From Evansella caseinilytica (GTDB lineage: Bacteria; Bacillota; Bacilli; Bacillales; Salisediminibacteriaceae): a DNA stretch of 64,000 nt. The DNA is taken from positions 170,491 through 234,490 of the forward strand of contig NZ_FNPI01000006.1 in NCBI RefSeq assembly GCF_900107275.1, written 5' to 3'. A program made the position numbers and the translations under genes. The notes beneath the pieces were generated by a model. That model ran no database searches. It saw only the letters and a list, made by a program, of their open reading frames with translations, and had not been told where the DNA came from. Positions 1-8,551 of this stretch are shown piece after piece. Every line of letters begins with the position of its first letter. Position 1 is the stretch's first letter.

Positions 1-947
1 ACGGAGTAGCAGATTTATTGGAACGCGGTGAACAGGTCGTTGTAGTGGACAACTTGCAGACGGGGCATAAGGACGCTGTTTTGGAACGGGCAAAGCTGTA
101 TGTCGGTGACTTGCGGGATGAGGTCGTCCTCGATCGCGTATTTCAGGAAAACGCCATTGAAGCAGTCGTCCATTTTGCCGCGGATTCCCTCGTCGGCGTA
201 AGCATGGAAGACCCGCTGCAATACTACGACAACAATGTCTACGGAGCGCTATGCTTGTTGAAAAAAATGAAGGAATACGATGTGAAACGGATTGTTTTTT
301 CCTCCACGGCGGCAACGTACGGAGAGCCGAAGACAGTTCCGATTGAAGAAACAAACGAAACGAAGCCGACCAATCCTTACGGGGAAACGAAGCTCGCGAT
401 TGAAAAAATGTTGAAATGGTGCGAACGGGCGTATGGAATTAAGCATGTGGTTCTGCGGTATTTCAACGTAGCCGGCGCACATCCCGTCCATGATATTGGT
501 GAAGATCACCAACCGGAAACCCATTTGATTCCGATTGTGATCCAGGCAGCTCTCGGGCAGCGCGAATCAATCAAAGTATTCGGCGACGATTACCCGACGG
601 CGGACGGCACATGCATTCGCGATTACATTCATGTGTCCGACTTGATACAAGCGCATTTGCTGGCGCTTGATTATTTAAAAAACGGCGGTGAAAGCGACGT
701 GTTCAATCTCGGCAACGGCAGCGGCTTCAGCGTCAGACAAGTGATCGAAACGGTGGAAAAGGTAACAGGGGAGGCGATTCCACAGGAAACCGCGCCAAGA
801 AGAGCGGGAGATCCCGCGGTATTAATTGCCTCCTCCGTTAAAGCGGCGAAGGTTCTTGGCTGGACGCCGGAATACACCAGATTGGAAGACATTGTGGCAA
901 GCGCCTGGAAATGGCACCAAAAACATCCGGATGGTTACAGCCGGTAA
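1..947 (+). CDS. galE: UDP-glucose 4-epimerase, 5' end outside window
   Basis: NAD-dependent short-chain dehydrogenase/reductase that interconverts UDP-galactose and UDP-glucose (Leloir pathway, cytosol). The open frame runs off the left edge: codons from position 3 read GVADLLERGEQ, so the first dozen or so residues with the Rossmann glycine motif are missing. Visible family marks are the NNV..L segment, FSSTAATYGEP with the catalytic Ser/Thr, the YGETK catalytic Tyr-x-x-x-Lys pair, RYFNVAGAH, and a C-terminal RRAGDPA substrate-binding segment. It is followed 53 bp later by galT in the same direction, so the two very likely form one galactose operon. The TTG at 18 is an internal codon, not the start. 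Confidence 0.95.
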   Translation, partial: GVADLLERGEQVVVVDNLQTGHKDAVLERAKLYVGDLRDEVVLDRVFQENAIEAVVHFAADSLVGVSMEDPLQYYDNNVYGALCLLKKMKEYDVKRIVFSSTAATYGEPKTVPIEETNETKPTNPYGETKLAIEKMLKWCERAYGIKHVVLRYFNVAGAHPVHDIGEDHQPETHLIPIVIQAALGQRESIKVFGDDYPTADGTCIRDYIHVSDLIQAHLLALDYLKNGGESDVFNLGNGSGFSVRQVIETVEKVTGEAIPQETAPRRAGDPAVLIASSVKAAKVLGWTPEYTRLEDIVASAWKWHQKHPDGYSR

Positions 948-1000
948 GGCAACGAGCCGGCAGACAGCGCAGATGGAACAACGGCATTTGGAGGGGTTCG

Positions 1001-2524
1001 ATGAAAAAAACAATTGATGCACTCATTAATCAATTGCTTCAGTATGGTCTGGAAAAAAACTTGATCACGCTCGCGGATATCGATTACTGCCGCAATCTGA
1101 TCATGGCCCAGCTGCAATTGCATGAGATTGACACGGAGGCGGCGGCATTTCAAGAGGCCGGTAGTGTCAGCGATCCATCCGACATTCTAAACCCGATGCT
1201 GGATTGGGCGTATGAGAACGGGAGGCTGGAAAACAACACGGTCACAGAACGAGATTTACTTGATACAAAAATTATCGCCTGCTTCATTGCAAGGCCGACG
1301 GAAATCATCCGGCAATTTACTGAGATTGAACAGCAGCAGGGACCGGAAGCTGCAACCCAATGGTTTTATGAATTCAGCAAAAACAGCCACTATATCCGGC
1401 AGGATCGCATCAGAAAAAACGTGAGCTGGACTGCGCCAACAGAATACGGCGAGCTGGAAATCACCATTAATTTATCAAAGCCGGAGAAAGACCCGAAGGA
1501 AATTGCCGCGGCGAAGCAGGCGGAGCAATCCAATTACCCGCTATGCCTGCTATGTAAAGAAAACGAGGGGTATGCCGGCCGGTTGAATCATCCGGCACGA
1601 CAAAACTTGCGGACGATTCCGTTGCAACTGAATGAGGAGGAGTGGCGGTTGCAGTTTTCCCCTTACGTTTATTACCATGAGCATGCGATTATTTTTTCAG
1701 CAAAACACAAGCCGATGAAAATATCCGCACTGACGTTTAAAAGGCTGCTGGATGTCGTGGAGCGATTTCCTCATTATTTCGTCGGGTCCAATGCGGATTT
1801 GCCGATTGTCGGCGGCTCTATTTTAACGCATGATCATTACCAGGGAGGCTTTCATGAATTCCCGATGGCTGTTGCCGGGGAAACAGTCTGCGAGGTGCCT
1901 GCGCTTTCCGGAGTGCGCGTCGGCAAAGTGAAGTGGCCGATGTCCGTTCTCCGAATCACAGGCAAGGAGAAAGAGCAGGTCATCACAGCGGCGGAGCATA
2001 TTCGAAAAAAATGGCAAACGTACAGCGATCCTTCCGTGGAAATCATCGCCTTTACAGGGGAGACGCCGCATAATACCGTAACGCCGATTGCGAGAATGAA
2101 GGACGGACAGTTTCAACTGGATATCGTCCTGCGGAACAATCGGACGAACGATGAGCATCCGGATGGTATATTTCATCCCCATGCCGAAGTGCATCCTATT
2201 AAACGGGAGAACATCGGCTTGATCGAAGTGATGGGGCTGGCCGTTTTTCCGGGGCGGCTGGTGGAGGAAATGAAGCTGACAGAGCAAGCGATGCTGTCAA
2301 ATAATATGGAAAAAGCGTTTGAAGAAAATGAAAAAATCCGTAAGCATAAACAATGGGCGGAAAAAATTGTTGCTTCTTATGAAAACCTCTCGCGAGAAAA
2401 TTGTGCAGAAATTTTACGGACGGAGCTGGGCAAAACCTTTGCAGTTATTTTGGAGCATGCCGGAGTGTTCAAGCGGGACGACGAAGGTCAGGCTGCTTTT
2501 GACCGCTTTATTCACAGCCTGTAA
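1001..2524 (+). CDS. galT: Galactose-1-phosphate uridylyltransferase, Firmicutes type 2
   Basis: Transfers UMP from UDP-glucose to galactose-1-phosphate, the step before GalE. The 507-residue length and sequence fit the long GalT of low-GC Gram-positives rather than the zinc-containing E. coli type. THDHYQGG (the His-x-His nucleophile region) and ENIGLIEVMGLAVFPGRL are diagnostic. The start is the ATG at 1001 because gagggg (991-996) is well placed before it and the protein then begins MKKTIDALINQLL as in relatives; an in-frame ATG at 911 would overlap galE and lacks a ribosome site. Lies directly after galE, with a sugar-regulator gene downstream. Confidence 0.95.
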   Translation: MKKTIDALINQLLQYGLEKNLITLADIDYCRNLIMAQLQLHEIDTEAAAFQEAGSVSDPSDILNPMLDWAYENGRLENNTVTERDLLDTKIIACFIARPTEIIRQFTEIEQQQGPEAATQWFYEFSKNSHYIRQDRIRKNVSWTAPTEYGELEITINLSKPEKDPKEIAAAKQAEQSNYPLCLLCKENEGYAGRLNHPARQNLRTIPLQLNEEEWRLQFSPYVYYHEHAIIFSAKHKPMKISALTFKRLLDVVERFPHYFVGSNADLPIVGGSILTHDHYQGGFHEFPMAVAGETVCEVPALSGVRVGKVKWPMSVLRITGKEKEQVITAAEHIRKKWQTYSDPSVEIIAFTGETPHNTVTPIARMKDGQFQLDIVLRNNRTNDEHPDGIFHPHAEVHPIKRENIGLIEVMGLAVFPGRLVEEMKLTEQAMLSNNMEKAFEENEKIRKHKQWAEKIVASYENLSRENCAEILRTELGKTFAVILEHAGVFKRDDEGQAAFDRFIHSL

Positions 2525-2612
2525 GCGGCTGAGTTAACAAACAGGTGAAAAGACGATAAAATAACACTCAGCAGCATGTCTGATAGATGCAGGAAGGAGA
2601 GAACGCAATGTC

Positions 2613-3833
2613 ATGGCTTCACAATTAACCGGGAGCTTTCAGCTGATGAAATCCCTGAATCGCTCTTTAGTATTGAATACCATTCGTATTCACGAATCGA
2701 TCTCCCGCTCCGAGATAGCAAAAAAGACGAAGCTGACACCGCCCACTGTCACAAATATCGTCAATGAACTGTTAAAGGAAAGCTTGGTAGTTGAAAAGGA
2801 GCCTGGTGTTTCCAGCGGTGGACGCAAGCCGATTTTACTTACGATCAATTCCGGAAGCCGCTGTGTCATCGGTATTGATGTGGGAGTGAAAAAAATCAGG
2901 TGCGCCCTTTCTGATTTGAACGGCCGGCTGATTATCAAGAAGCTGGAAACAATACCTACCCAACTGACAAAAGCGCTCTTTCTTACCTGTTTGAAAAACA
3001 TCCTCACTGATTTTTTGCAGGAAATCGGGGCAATGCGAGAAAAGGTCATCGGCATCGGCATTGCCATGCACGGCATTGTTGACAGCGAGGCTGGCATTTC
3101 CTTGTTTGCCCCCTCCCTGATGCTGGAAAACATTCCCGTAAAAGCGGAGCTGGAAGCAGCGTTCGGGCTTCCCGTCCGAATTGAAAATGATGCCAAAGCG
3201 TTGGCGATTGGAGAAAAGTGGTTTGGAAACGGCAAGGAAGTCAATGATTTGATTACGATAAACATCGGGGAAGGAATTGGCGCCGGAGTGATTTTAAACA
3301 ATCGTTTATATCACGGACAGGACAGCCTCGCAGGGGAGATCGGCCATACCATCATCGACTTGGACGGACCTCGATGTTCCTGTGGAAACTTCGGTTGTTT
3401 TCAGACATTGGCGTCGGGGCAGGCATTGCGGGAGCGGGCGCTGAAAGAAATTTCTCTCGGACAGAAAACGATGCTGCTGGAAAAAGCAGCAGGTGACCTG
3501 GAGACAATTGACGGGCAAATGATTTATGATTGTGCGTTGGCGGGAGATGCCTTATCCATTCAGGTGCTGCATCAGACAGCGAGGTACATCGGCGTCGGCA
3601 TCGTAAATATGATCCACTTTTTAAATCCCTCCCTTGTTATTATCGGCGGCGGTGTATCCAAAGCGAAGGAGTTTATTTTGGAGCCGATCCGGGAAGTGGT
3701 TGAACGAAAGGCGCTTACCCAGAAAGCGAAGCAGTCTGACGTGATTATTTCCGCTTTAGGGGAAGAGGGATCGCTGATTGGTGCGGTCACACTTGTGCTT
3801 GCGGAGCTGTTTGCCACCGATTACCCGGATTGA
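2613..3833 (+). CDS. ROK-family transcriptional regulator (XylR/NagC-like)
   Basis: A 406-residue protein with an N-terminal winged helix (about residues 15-65; SRSEIAKKTKLTPPTVTNIV is the helix-turn-helix) fused to a sugar-kinase-like ROK domain. In the ROK part GIDVGVKK is the phosphate-binding loop, ENDAKALAIGE the catalytic-Asp region, and CSCGNFGCFQ the ROK zinc motif. Members repress sugar genes and are released by sugar or sugar-phosphate. Position after galE-galT suggests control of galactose or galactoside use, but the effector is inferred only. The ATG at 2613 follows aggaagga (2591-2598); the ATG at 2608 is in another frame. Confidence 0.85.
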   Translation: MASQLTGSFQLMKSLNRSLVLNTIRIHESISRSEIAKKTKLTPPTVTNIVNELLKESLVVEKEPGVSSGGRKPILLTINSGSRCVIGIDVGVKKIRCALSDLNGRLIIKKLETIPTQLTKALFLTCLKNILTDFLQEIGAMREKVIGIGIAMHGIVDSEAGISLFAPSLMLENIPVKAELEAAFGLPVRIENDAKALAIGEKWFGNGKEVNDLITINIGEGIGAGVILNNRLYHGQDSLAGEIGHTIIDLDGPRCSCGNFGCFQTLASGQALRERALKEISLGQKTMLLEKAAGDLETIDGQMIYDCALAGDALSIQVLHQTARYIGVGIVNMIHFLNPSLVIIGGGVSKAKEFILEPIREVVERKALTQKAKQSDVIISALGEEGSLIGAVTLVLAELFATDYPD

Positions 3834-3908
3834 TAACGGGCGAACTGACTACAGACTCAGCTTGTTAGGATTGACACTCGATGTTGAATATACAGGTAAG
3901 AAACGGCG

Positions 3909-3955
3909 ATACACATGGATTTCGCGCGGGATGCGGAGTCGATGTGTATTTTTTT
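3909..3955 (+). terminator. Probable rho-independent terminator after the ROK gene
   Basis: An 8-bp perfect stem atacacat/atgtgtat (3909-3916 with 3942-3949) is followed by a run of seven T. The loop is long (25 nt), so the structure is plausible rather than strong. Confidence 0.5.
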
Positions 3956-4390
3956 GACTGGTTGTTTTCTAAAAAATAACGAAGAGATTGACCAGTGTAT
4001 GAACATCCTCTTTTAGCGATTGGTACGTTAACAAAAGCAAATGCTTGATTCACCACCCTTCGTCATGAAGATATGTAACATCAACACAGCCGGGTGACAA
4101 ATAAATTTGTCCATTAGGGCTGATTGATTTTTAAAAACGGCAAAGTTTACGCTGGCAGCAATTGTTTTCTACATACTTTGGGCGACGATTGTGCGATTTA
4201 TTTTTCAAGCTGCTCCTCCATCAACGAAAATAGCTGCGGTTTGCACAGGATAAACATGATAAAAATACCGGCGTCAAGGAATATCTCATGCTACTCACAT
4301 TCGGCAAATTGCAGTAAAATGTGTTTAGAAGTGTTTCAACAGAAAGAATGCTGTGGCTAACTTGCGGGGATTGGGAAAGGGGAAAGAATT
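3956..4390. other. Gene-free stretch with a possible membrane-gene relic
   Basis: About 430 bp without a convincing gene. From 4128 to about 4243 one plus-strand frame reads a hydrophobic segment (KFTLAAIVFYILWATIVRFI) but it has a stop immediately upstream, no start codon and no ribosome site, so it may be the remnant of a small membrane-protein gene. A Cys-rich 78-codon frame beginning with TTG at 4124 overlaps it and does not look coding. Confidence 0.3.
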
Positions 4391-4840
4391 ATGAAGGAAC
4401 TGGCAGTGGTGTTAGTGGTTTTATCCGTCATTTCATTGAAGTCCTGCAACGAGGCTCCAAGTCATGAAGAGGTGGAACTCAAGCTGTTGCCGAGCTATGT
4501 GGATGGCGTGCTATACTTAACGCCGGTAATATCCTACTTAGGTGACGGCGCGGCCACTTGCTGGTACAGTGATGCTGTCGCGTGGATTGAGAAAGTAACG
4601 GATGAAAACGGCACGGTCATTTATGAGCAGGAAGCTTTGGAAAACTCGGGTGAACACAGGTCAGTTATCACGGACGAGGATAACCTCCCCGGATTAACTG
4701 CCGAGATCAAGGCAGAGCCTGGAATGTATGAAGTGTGGCTCAATGCTGATTATTATTTGGAGGAAGGTGAGCAGTTGGAAGAAATGCCGGAAAAAAGGTA
4801 TTCCCACAAAATAAAGCAAAAAATCGAAGTCAAAAAGTAA
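4391..4840 (+). CDS. Hypothetical secreted protein, possible lipoprotein
   Basis: 149 residues, not recognised. The N-terminus (residues 1-19) is a hydrophobic signal segment ending SLKSC. Cys-19 could be lipidated, although Lys at -2 is unusual for a lipobox. The mature part is acidic and looks beta-rich (LYLTPVISYLGDG, EPGMYEVWLNADYYL), resembling small Ig-like extracytoplasmic domains of Bacillus. ggggaaag just upstream of the ATG serves as ribosome site. The next gene is 98 bp downstream on the same strand. Confidence 0.7.
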   Translation: MKELAVVLVVLSVISLKSCNEAPSHEEVELKLLPSYVDGVLYLTPVISYLGDGAATCWYSDAVAWIEKVTDENGTVIYEQEALENSGEHRSVITDEDNLPGLTAEIKAEPGMYEVWLNADYYLEEGEQLEEMPEKRYSHKIKQKIEVKK

Positions 4841-4938
4841 AAATCCATGATTTATCGGGAATTTTCTCATTCTGAAACCGGATCCGCCTGCTCATACGTA
4901 TAACATGGATAGAATAATGATGAAAGGATGAGAAGAAT

Positions 4939-5364
4939 ATGATCTACTTATATGTTCTCGCTGCAGCCATTTTTACTATCGGGTTTGCGGCGATTTTTCA
5001 TGGTTTAATGAACACGATCATCAATGGCGATAACGAGGTGGACGCAAAGGCAATCGACCGGCTGCAGACGAAGCTGTTTATCAGAACGGCGATCCTTGAA
5101 GCAGTTCCGATATTGCTGCTTTTGTTTACCTTCATTACGTTGGAACCGGAGCCGGGGATGTCTATCGTGCTTCCGGCCGCACTTATCTTATTATTTGTGG
5201 CGGTGAGCGCGCTTCGCATTTTTCAATCATTCCGCGATGCCAAAGGAAGTCTGGACGGTGAAGAGTTAAAGAAGAAAATAACGGCGATGTTATTTGTGGC
5301 GCTGCCTCTTCTTGGCGCTATCCCGCTGATTGCCATCGTATTTTTATTCATTCATGCAGGGTAA
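4939..5364 (+). CDS. Small integral membrane protein
   Basis: 141 residues with about four hydrophobic helices (roughly 2-24, 50-70, 75-95, 115-138) separated by a charged loop (GDNEVDAKAIDRLQTK). No family recognised with confidence; no catalytic motif visible. aaagga (4923-4928) precedes the ATG by a normal distance. Function unknown. Confidence 0.7.
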   Translation: MIYLYVLAAAIFTIGFAAIFHGLMNTIINGDNEVDAKAIDRLQTKLFIRTAILEAVPILLLLFTFITLEPEPGMSIVLPAALILLFVAVSALRIFQSFRDAKGSLDGEELKKKITAMLFVALPLLGAIPLIAIVFLFIHAG

Positions 5365-5702
5365 ATTGAACTGGATGTCCCCTCACGCTTCTTAACTGGA
5401 CTTTTGAACCAGGCTGTATCTGCAATAGCTGATGCTTATCGGCAAGAAGTACTAGTGTGATCTAGTAATTGGGTAGCAGCCACTAACAAAGCGGGCAGTT
5501 TCCTTGCGTTGGGAGGAAGCTGCTCAACAATAAGAAACCCTTTTTTTAGGTAATTCCCCATGAATTAACTCTATATTGAAAAAGTAATAAATATGCAACG
5601 TCTGTATGCTAATATACCATCTCCTGAAGGGCAACATCCTAGCAGCTATTGCCAACAATGGATATACCGCTGATGATAGCCCTTACAAAATGAAAAATTA
5701 AT
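5365..5702. other. Gene-free stretch upstream of the cold-shock gene
   Basis: About 340 bp with no credible ORF on either strand. It contains an imperfect hairpin gcagtttcc/ggaagctgc near 5495-5525 followed, after a gap, by a T-run (about 5540), which may end transcription from the upstream membrane gene. Confidence 0.35.
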
Positions 5703-5731
5703 TTGCAACGTGGTGCTGACTGTGTTATGAT
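5703..5731 (+). promoter_or_regulatory. Sigma-A promoter of the cold-shock gene
   Basis: TTGCAA (5703-5708), 17-bp spacer, TATGAT (5726-5731). Transcription would begin near 5738, giving an untranslated leader of about 105 nt before the ATG at 5846. Long leaders that refold at low temperature are typical of csp genes. Confidence 0.8.
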
Positions 5732-5845
5732 CAATAAGTAAATGATTTTGAAATCGAAAAACGTTTTTCGGCCTCAAAGCAAGGCATGAAATGGTTTTAC
5801 GGTATTCAAAGATTTAACTTTTTATTTTTTAAGGAGGCCGTTAAC

Positions 5846-6043
5846 ATGACTGGCAAAGTAAAATGGTTTAATGCAGAAAAAGGTTTCGGATTTATCGAGC
5901 GTGAAGATGGAGACGACGTATTCGTACACTTCTCTGCAATCCAATCGGAAGGTTTCAAAACTTTAGAAGAAGGCCAAGAAGTTGAATTCGAAATTGTTGA
6001 AGGCGACCGTGGTCCTCAAGCAGCAAACGTTGTAAGACTTTAA
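5846..6043 (+). CDS. cspB: Cold-shock protein (CspA/CspB family)
   Basis: Single cold-shock domain of 65 residues that binds single-stranded RNA/DNA and keeps mRNA unstructured at low temperature. KGFGFIE (RNP1) and VFVHFSAI (RNP2) carry the surface aromatic residues, and GPQAANV closes the barrel as in all family members. The start is the ATG at 5846 because aaggagg (5831-5837) precedes it and the upstream in-frame extension is not conserved-looking. Monocistronic: its own promoter upstream and a strong terminator just downstream. The paralogue name (cspA/B/C/D) cannot be settled from one copy. Confidence 0.95.
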   Translation: MTGKVKWFNAEKGFGFIEREDGDDVFVHFSAIQSEGFKTLEEGQEVEFEIVEGDRGPQAANVVRL

Positions 6044-6078
6044 TTCCTTCACGGATTAAATCATACCAATAGCGCATG

Positions 6079-6111
6079 GGTCTGTTCCTAGAAATGGGAA
6101 TAGGCCTTTTT
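6079..6111 (+). terminator. Rho-independent terminator of the cold-shock gene
   Basis: Ten-base-pair stem ggtctgttcc (6079-6088) with ggaataggcc (6097-6106), two G-U pairs, 8-nt loop, then TTTTT (6107-6111). Confidence 0.85.
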
Positions 6112-6207
6112 AGCTACTTCGACACGAAGAGGATCGGCTGTCGTTCCAAAACAACTGCAAGCGTAACGATCTTTTGGAAAACAAGCGAAGGAAAGCGGGT
6201 ATCAGCG

Positions 6208-6615
6208 GTGAAAAAACAAGGATTCATCCTTATAGCTATTTTTATCGGCGGAGCATTGGGCACGATGTTTCGCTACACGATCAATCTGCAGGTAATTCAT
6301 CTTCTTTTTCCATTGGGCACAGTAGTGGAAAATGTGATCGGCAGCCTGCTTCTTGGAGCAGTAACCGGTTATATTTTAATAAAAAAAATACCAGTAGTTT
6401 TAAAAGAAGGAATCGGTGTCGGATTTTGCGGCGGGTTTACAACGATGTCGACATTGGCGGCAGACACAGTTCATTTAGTCGGAGAAGCGCATGTTGAATC
6501 CCTTCTTGTGTATATTAGTGTATCGTTGTTTGGCGGGCTTTTGGCAGCGTTTTTCGGCATGAAGCTTGGAAGCGTCATCGCCCGGAGCAAGCAGAAGGAA
6601 GGTGCGGCAGAATGA
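6208..6615 (+). CDS. crcB1: Fluoride channel subunit, CrcB/Fluc family (first copy)
   Basis: A 135-residue four-helix membrane protein. Fluc proteins form dual-topology dimers that let fluoride leak out of the cell. GGALGTMFRY at the N-terminus, VENVIGSLLLG with the conserved Asn, and GFCGGFTTMSTLA with the pore Thr/Ser track identify the family. GTG at 6208 is chosen as start: the upstream frame is not membrane-like and includes the csp terminator, whereas gaaggaaag lies just before the GTG. Its last four bases overlap the start of the second subunit, the usual arrangement of heterodimeric Fluc pairs in Firmicutes. No fluoride riboswitch is visible upstream. Confidence 0.9.
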   Translation: MKKQGFILIAIFIGGALGTMFRYTINLQVIHLLFPLGTVVENVIGSLLLGAVTGYILIKKIPVVLKEGIGVGFCGGFTTMSTLAADTVHLVGEAHVESLLVYISVSLFGGLLAAFFGMKLGSVIARSKQKEGAAE

Positions 6616-6986
6616 ACGTGTTGTTGGTGGCGATCGGCGGCGGCTTGGGAGCGGTAGCAAGATATCTCCTCGGGGTTTGGGTCAAAGACAATACAAAGCA
6701 AAGAACGATTCCGACAGCGATGCTGTCCGTCAATTTGCTTGGCGCCTTCGGCTTGGGACTATTTTTTCATTTCATGTACGGAGAGATTCCGGAGCATGCC
6801 TATGAGCAGCGACCGTATTTAATTTTTGGCATCGGCTTCTTCGGCGCATTTACCACTTTCTCGACCTTTAGTATTGAAGCGGTAACCTTAATGCAGAAAC
6901 AGAAATGGGGTCCTTTTTTTACATATCTTTTGTTGACTATCGGAGGAAGTATTCTATTCTTTTCATTAGGCTTGATCATTTTTTAG
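6612..6986 (+). CDS. crcB2: Fluoride channel subunit, CrcB/Fluc family (second copy)
   Basis: 124 residues, four membrane helices, with GGGLGAVARYLLG, SVNLLGAFGLGL and GFFGAFTTFSTFSIE. The ATG overlaps the stop of the preceding crcB (ATGA), so translation is probably coupled and the two subunits assemble with opposite membrane orientation. In this copy the central motif is AFTTFSTFS, closer to the consensus than in the first copy. Detoxifies fluoride passively at the cytoplasmic membrane. Confidence 0.92.
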   Translation: MNVLLVAIGGGLGAVARYLLGVWVKDNTKQRTIPTAMLSVNLLGAFGLGLFFHFMYGEIPEHAYEQRPYLIFGIGFFGAFTTFSTFSIEAVTLMQKQKWGPFFTYLLLTIGGSILFFSLGLIIF

Positions 6987-7086
6987 CCGCTGTAGTGACA
7001 CGTCCGCCGTGTCCCTTAGAAGCGGTGCCGCTTGAATGTGCAGCTGTAGCACGCAGGCAACAATTGAGATGCCGAAGGGGGATGAA

Positions 7087-7118
7087 AGCCACTGAAAAAG
7101 TTGTTTCATTCAGTGGCT
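7087..7118. terminator. Inverted repeat between convergent genes
   Basis: A perfect 10-bp stem agccactgaa (7087-7096) with ttcagtggct (7109-7118) between the convergent crcB2 and FMN-reductase genes. Further outward pairs exist (cgaag/cttcg and caacaat/attgttg), giving a longer interrupted stem from about 7060 to 7140. No long T-run follows on the plus strand. Confidence 0.45.
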
Positions 7119-7192
7119 TCGGGTGCCTTCGACATTGTTGAACACACCCCTTAAGACACCCTGCGCTTATTTGAACTTGCCGAACAGTTCCG

Positions 7193-7777
7193 TTACTTGT
7201 TTGTCGGCTCCGTGCGTGTTTCGCGTTCCCAGGCTTCAAAAATCAGCTTTTTCCTTACCTCTGTCTCGAACCCTTGAATGAAATTCTCCAGGCGATTATT
7301 CATTTCCTCATCAAGCTGCAGGTCCGAAGTTGTTTCTTTCTGGCTGATGGCAAACTGCTGGGGTATAACGAGACCATGAAGATTGCGGAACACGAGACGT
7401 AGATGATTTAACGTATTTGTTCCTGCTTTTAATCCTCCGGTGGTTGTTACCAAGCCGATCGGTGTATTGACAAACTCCTTGGAGCCTAAATAATCCAGCA
7501 GATTTTTGATCGCCCCTGAGTAAGAGCCGTGATATTCAGGAGCCCCGGCGATAATTCCATCGGCATTGACCAGCACTTCCGATACTTTGACGATCGCTTC
7601 CGGTGTCTCCATTCCTGGATCGTAGACAGGTAATTGTAATGCGCGGACATCAATCAGCGATGTCCGTGCTCCGCCGGCTTGGAGCTTAACTGCGATTTTT
7701 TCCAATAGTTTTTTTGTGTAGGACTCGGTTCTCATGCTGCCGTTAATCAATACAATACTAGAAGTTTTTTGCATCAT
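7193..7777 (-). CDS. NADPH-dependent FMN reductase family protein
   Basis: A flavodoxin-like protein of about 194 residues. The phosphate loop of the FMN site is NGSMRTESYTKKLLE near the N-terminus, and APEYHGSYSGAIKNLLDYL is the second flavin/nucleotide motif of this family (YwqN/azoreductase-like). The substrate is unknown. The coding strand begins aaggag followed directly by four consecutive ATG codons. The ribosome site is too close to the first two, so the third (7777) or fourth (7774) is the likelier start. Convergent with crcB2 and divergent from csaA. Confidence 0.85.
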   Translation of the reverse strand: MMQKTSSIVLINGSMRTESYTKKLLEKIAVKLQAGGARTSLIDVRALQLPVYDPGMETPEAIVKVSEVLVNADGIIAGAPEYHGSYSGAIKNLLDYLGSKEFVNTPIGLVTTTGGLKAGTNTLNHLRLVFRNLHGLVIPQQFAISQKETTSDLQLDEEMNNRLENFIQGFETEVRKKLIFEAWERETRTEPTNK

Positions 7778-7991
7778 CATCATCTCCTTCTAAGCCCCGT
7801 TTTTCTCCTGTGTTTTTCACCTCGTTCAGGCATCATTAAGGAGAACATTATTTTTGTGAAAAATCGAAACTTTTGATTAAATAAATTATAGCAAAGGTAA
7901 AAACGTAATCCTAAAACCTTGCTTGCGTCGTACGTTCTTTTACTGAGCATGTAAGGAAAAAGTGTGGAATCAGGACAGGGAGGAGCAACAA

Positions 7992-8324
7992 ATGGCAACG
8001 ATTGATGATTTTGACAAACTCGATCTCAGAGTGGGAACAGTAACGGAGGCGTATCCGTTTCCGGAAGCGAGGGTGCCGGCAATCAAGCTTTTCATTGACT
8101 TTGGCGACGAGGTCGGAGTAAAGCAATCCAGCGCCCAGATCACAAAGCGCTATCAACCGGAATCACTTATCGGCAGACAAGTAGTTGCCGTCGTCAATTT
8201 TCCGCCAAGGAGAATCGCCGGCTTTCAATCGGAAGTGCTGGTCATGGGCGGTATTCTGGAAGCTGGAGATGTCGTTCTTCTTCGTTTGGATGAGCCCGTG
8301 CCAAATGGGACAAAAATTTCATGA
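7992..8324 (+). CDS. csaA: CsaA-type tRNA-binding-domain chaperone
   Basis: A 110-residue single OB-fold protein of the tRNA-binding (EMAP/Trbp111) family. LRVGTVTEAYPFPEAR and the late segments VVNFPPRRIAGFQSEVLVMG and LRLDEPVPNGTKI match Bacillus CsaA, a secretion-associated chaperone reported to bind SecA and unfolded preproteins. The ATG at 7992 follows aggag (7981-7985); this removes an unlikely 10-residue extension. Stands alone; the neighbours are on the other strand. Confidence 0.9.
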   Translation: MATIDDFDKLDLRVGTVTEAYPFPEARVPAIKLFIDFGDEVGVKQSSAQITKRYQPESLIGRQVVAVVNFPPRRIAGFQSEVLVMGGILEAGDVVLLRLDEPVPNGTKIS

Positions 8325-8551
8325 GGTGGAAAATTGGTAATTGTTGCTGGAAACAAACGTCTGGTGAGCATACACCGGGTACTGCTGGAGACGCATGAAG
8401 CGCAAACAGCATCGTACATAGGTATCCAGGTTTTAATGAGGGTGTCGCGACGGTGCGCCGTGGCGATCCCCATGCCCTTCAGAGTGAAAGAGCTGTTGCC
8501 GGCAGCGTGGCCAAGGGGGATCAGCCCAAGCATAAGAAAGCCGCCGCATGC

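Noticed and set aside
1823..2287. 154-codon minus-strand frame opposite galT
   Set aside because: His/Arg-rich translation typical of antisense to a coding frame.
4124..4360. 78-codon Cys-rich frame starting with TTG
   Set aside because: No ribosome site, odd composition, and an overlapping frame looks more protein-like.
6112..6207. Possible fluoride riboswitch upstream of crcB1
   Set aside because: No matching conserved blocks; the space is mostly csp downstream sequence.
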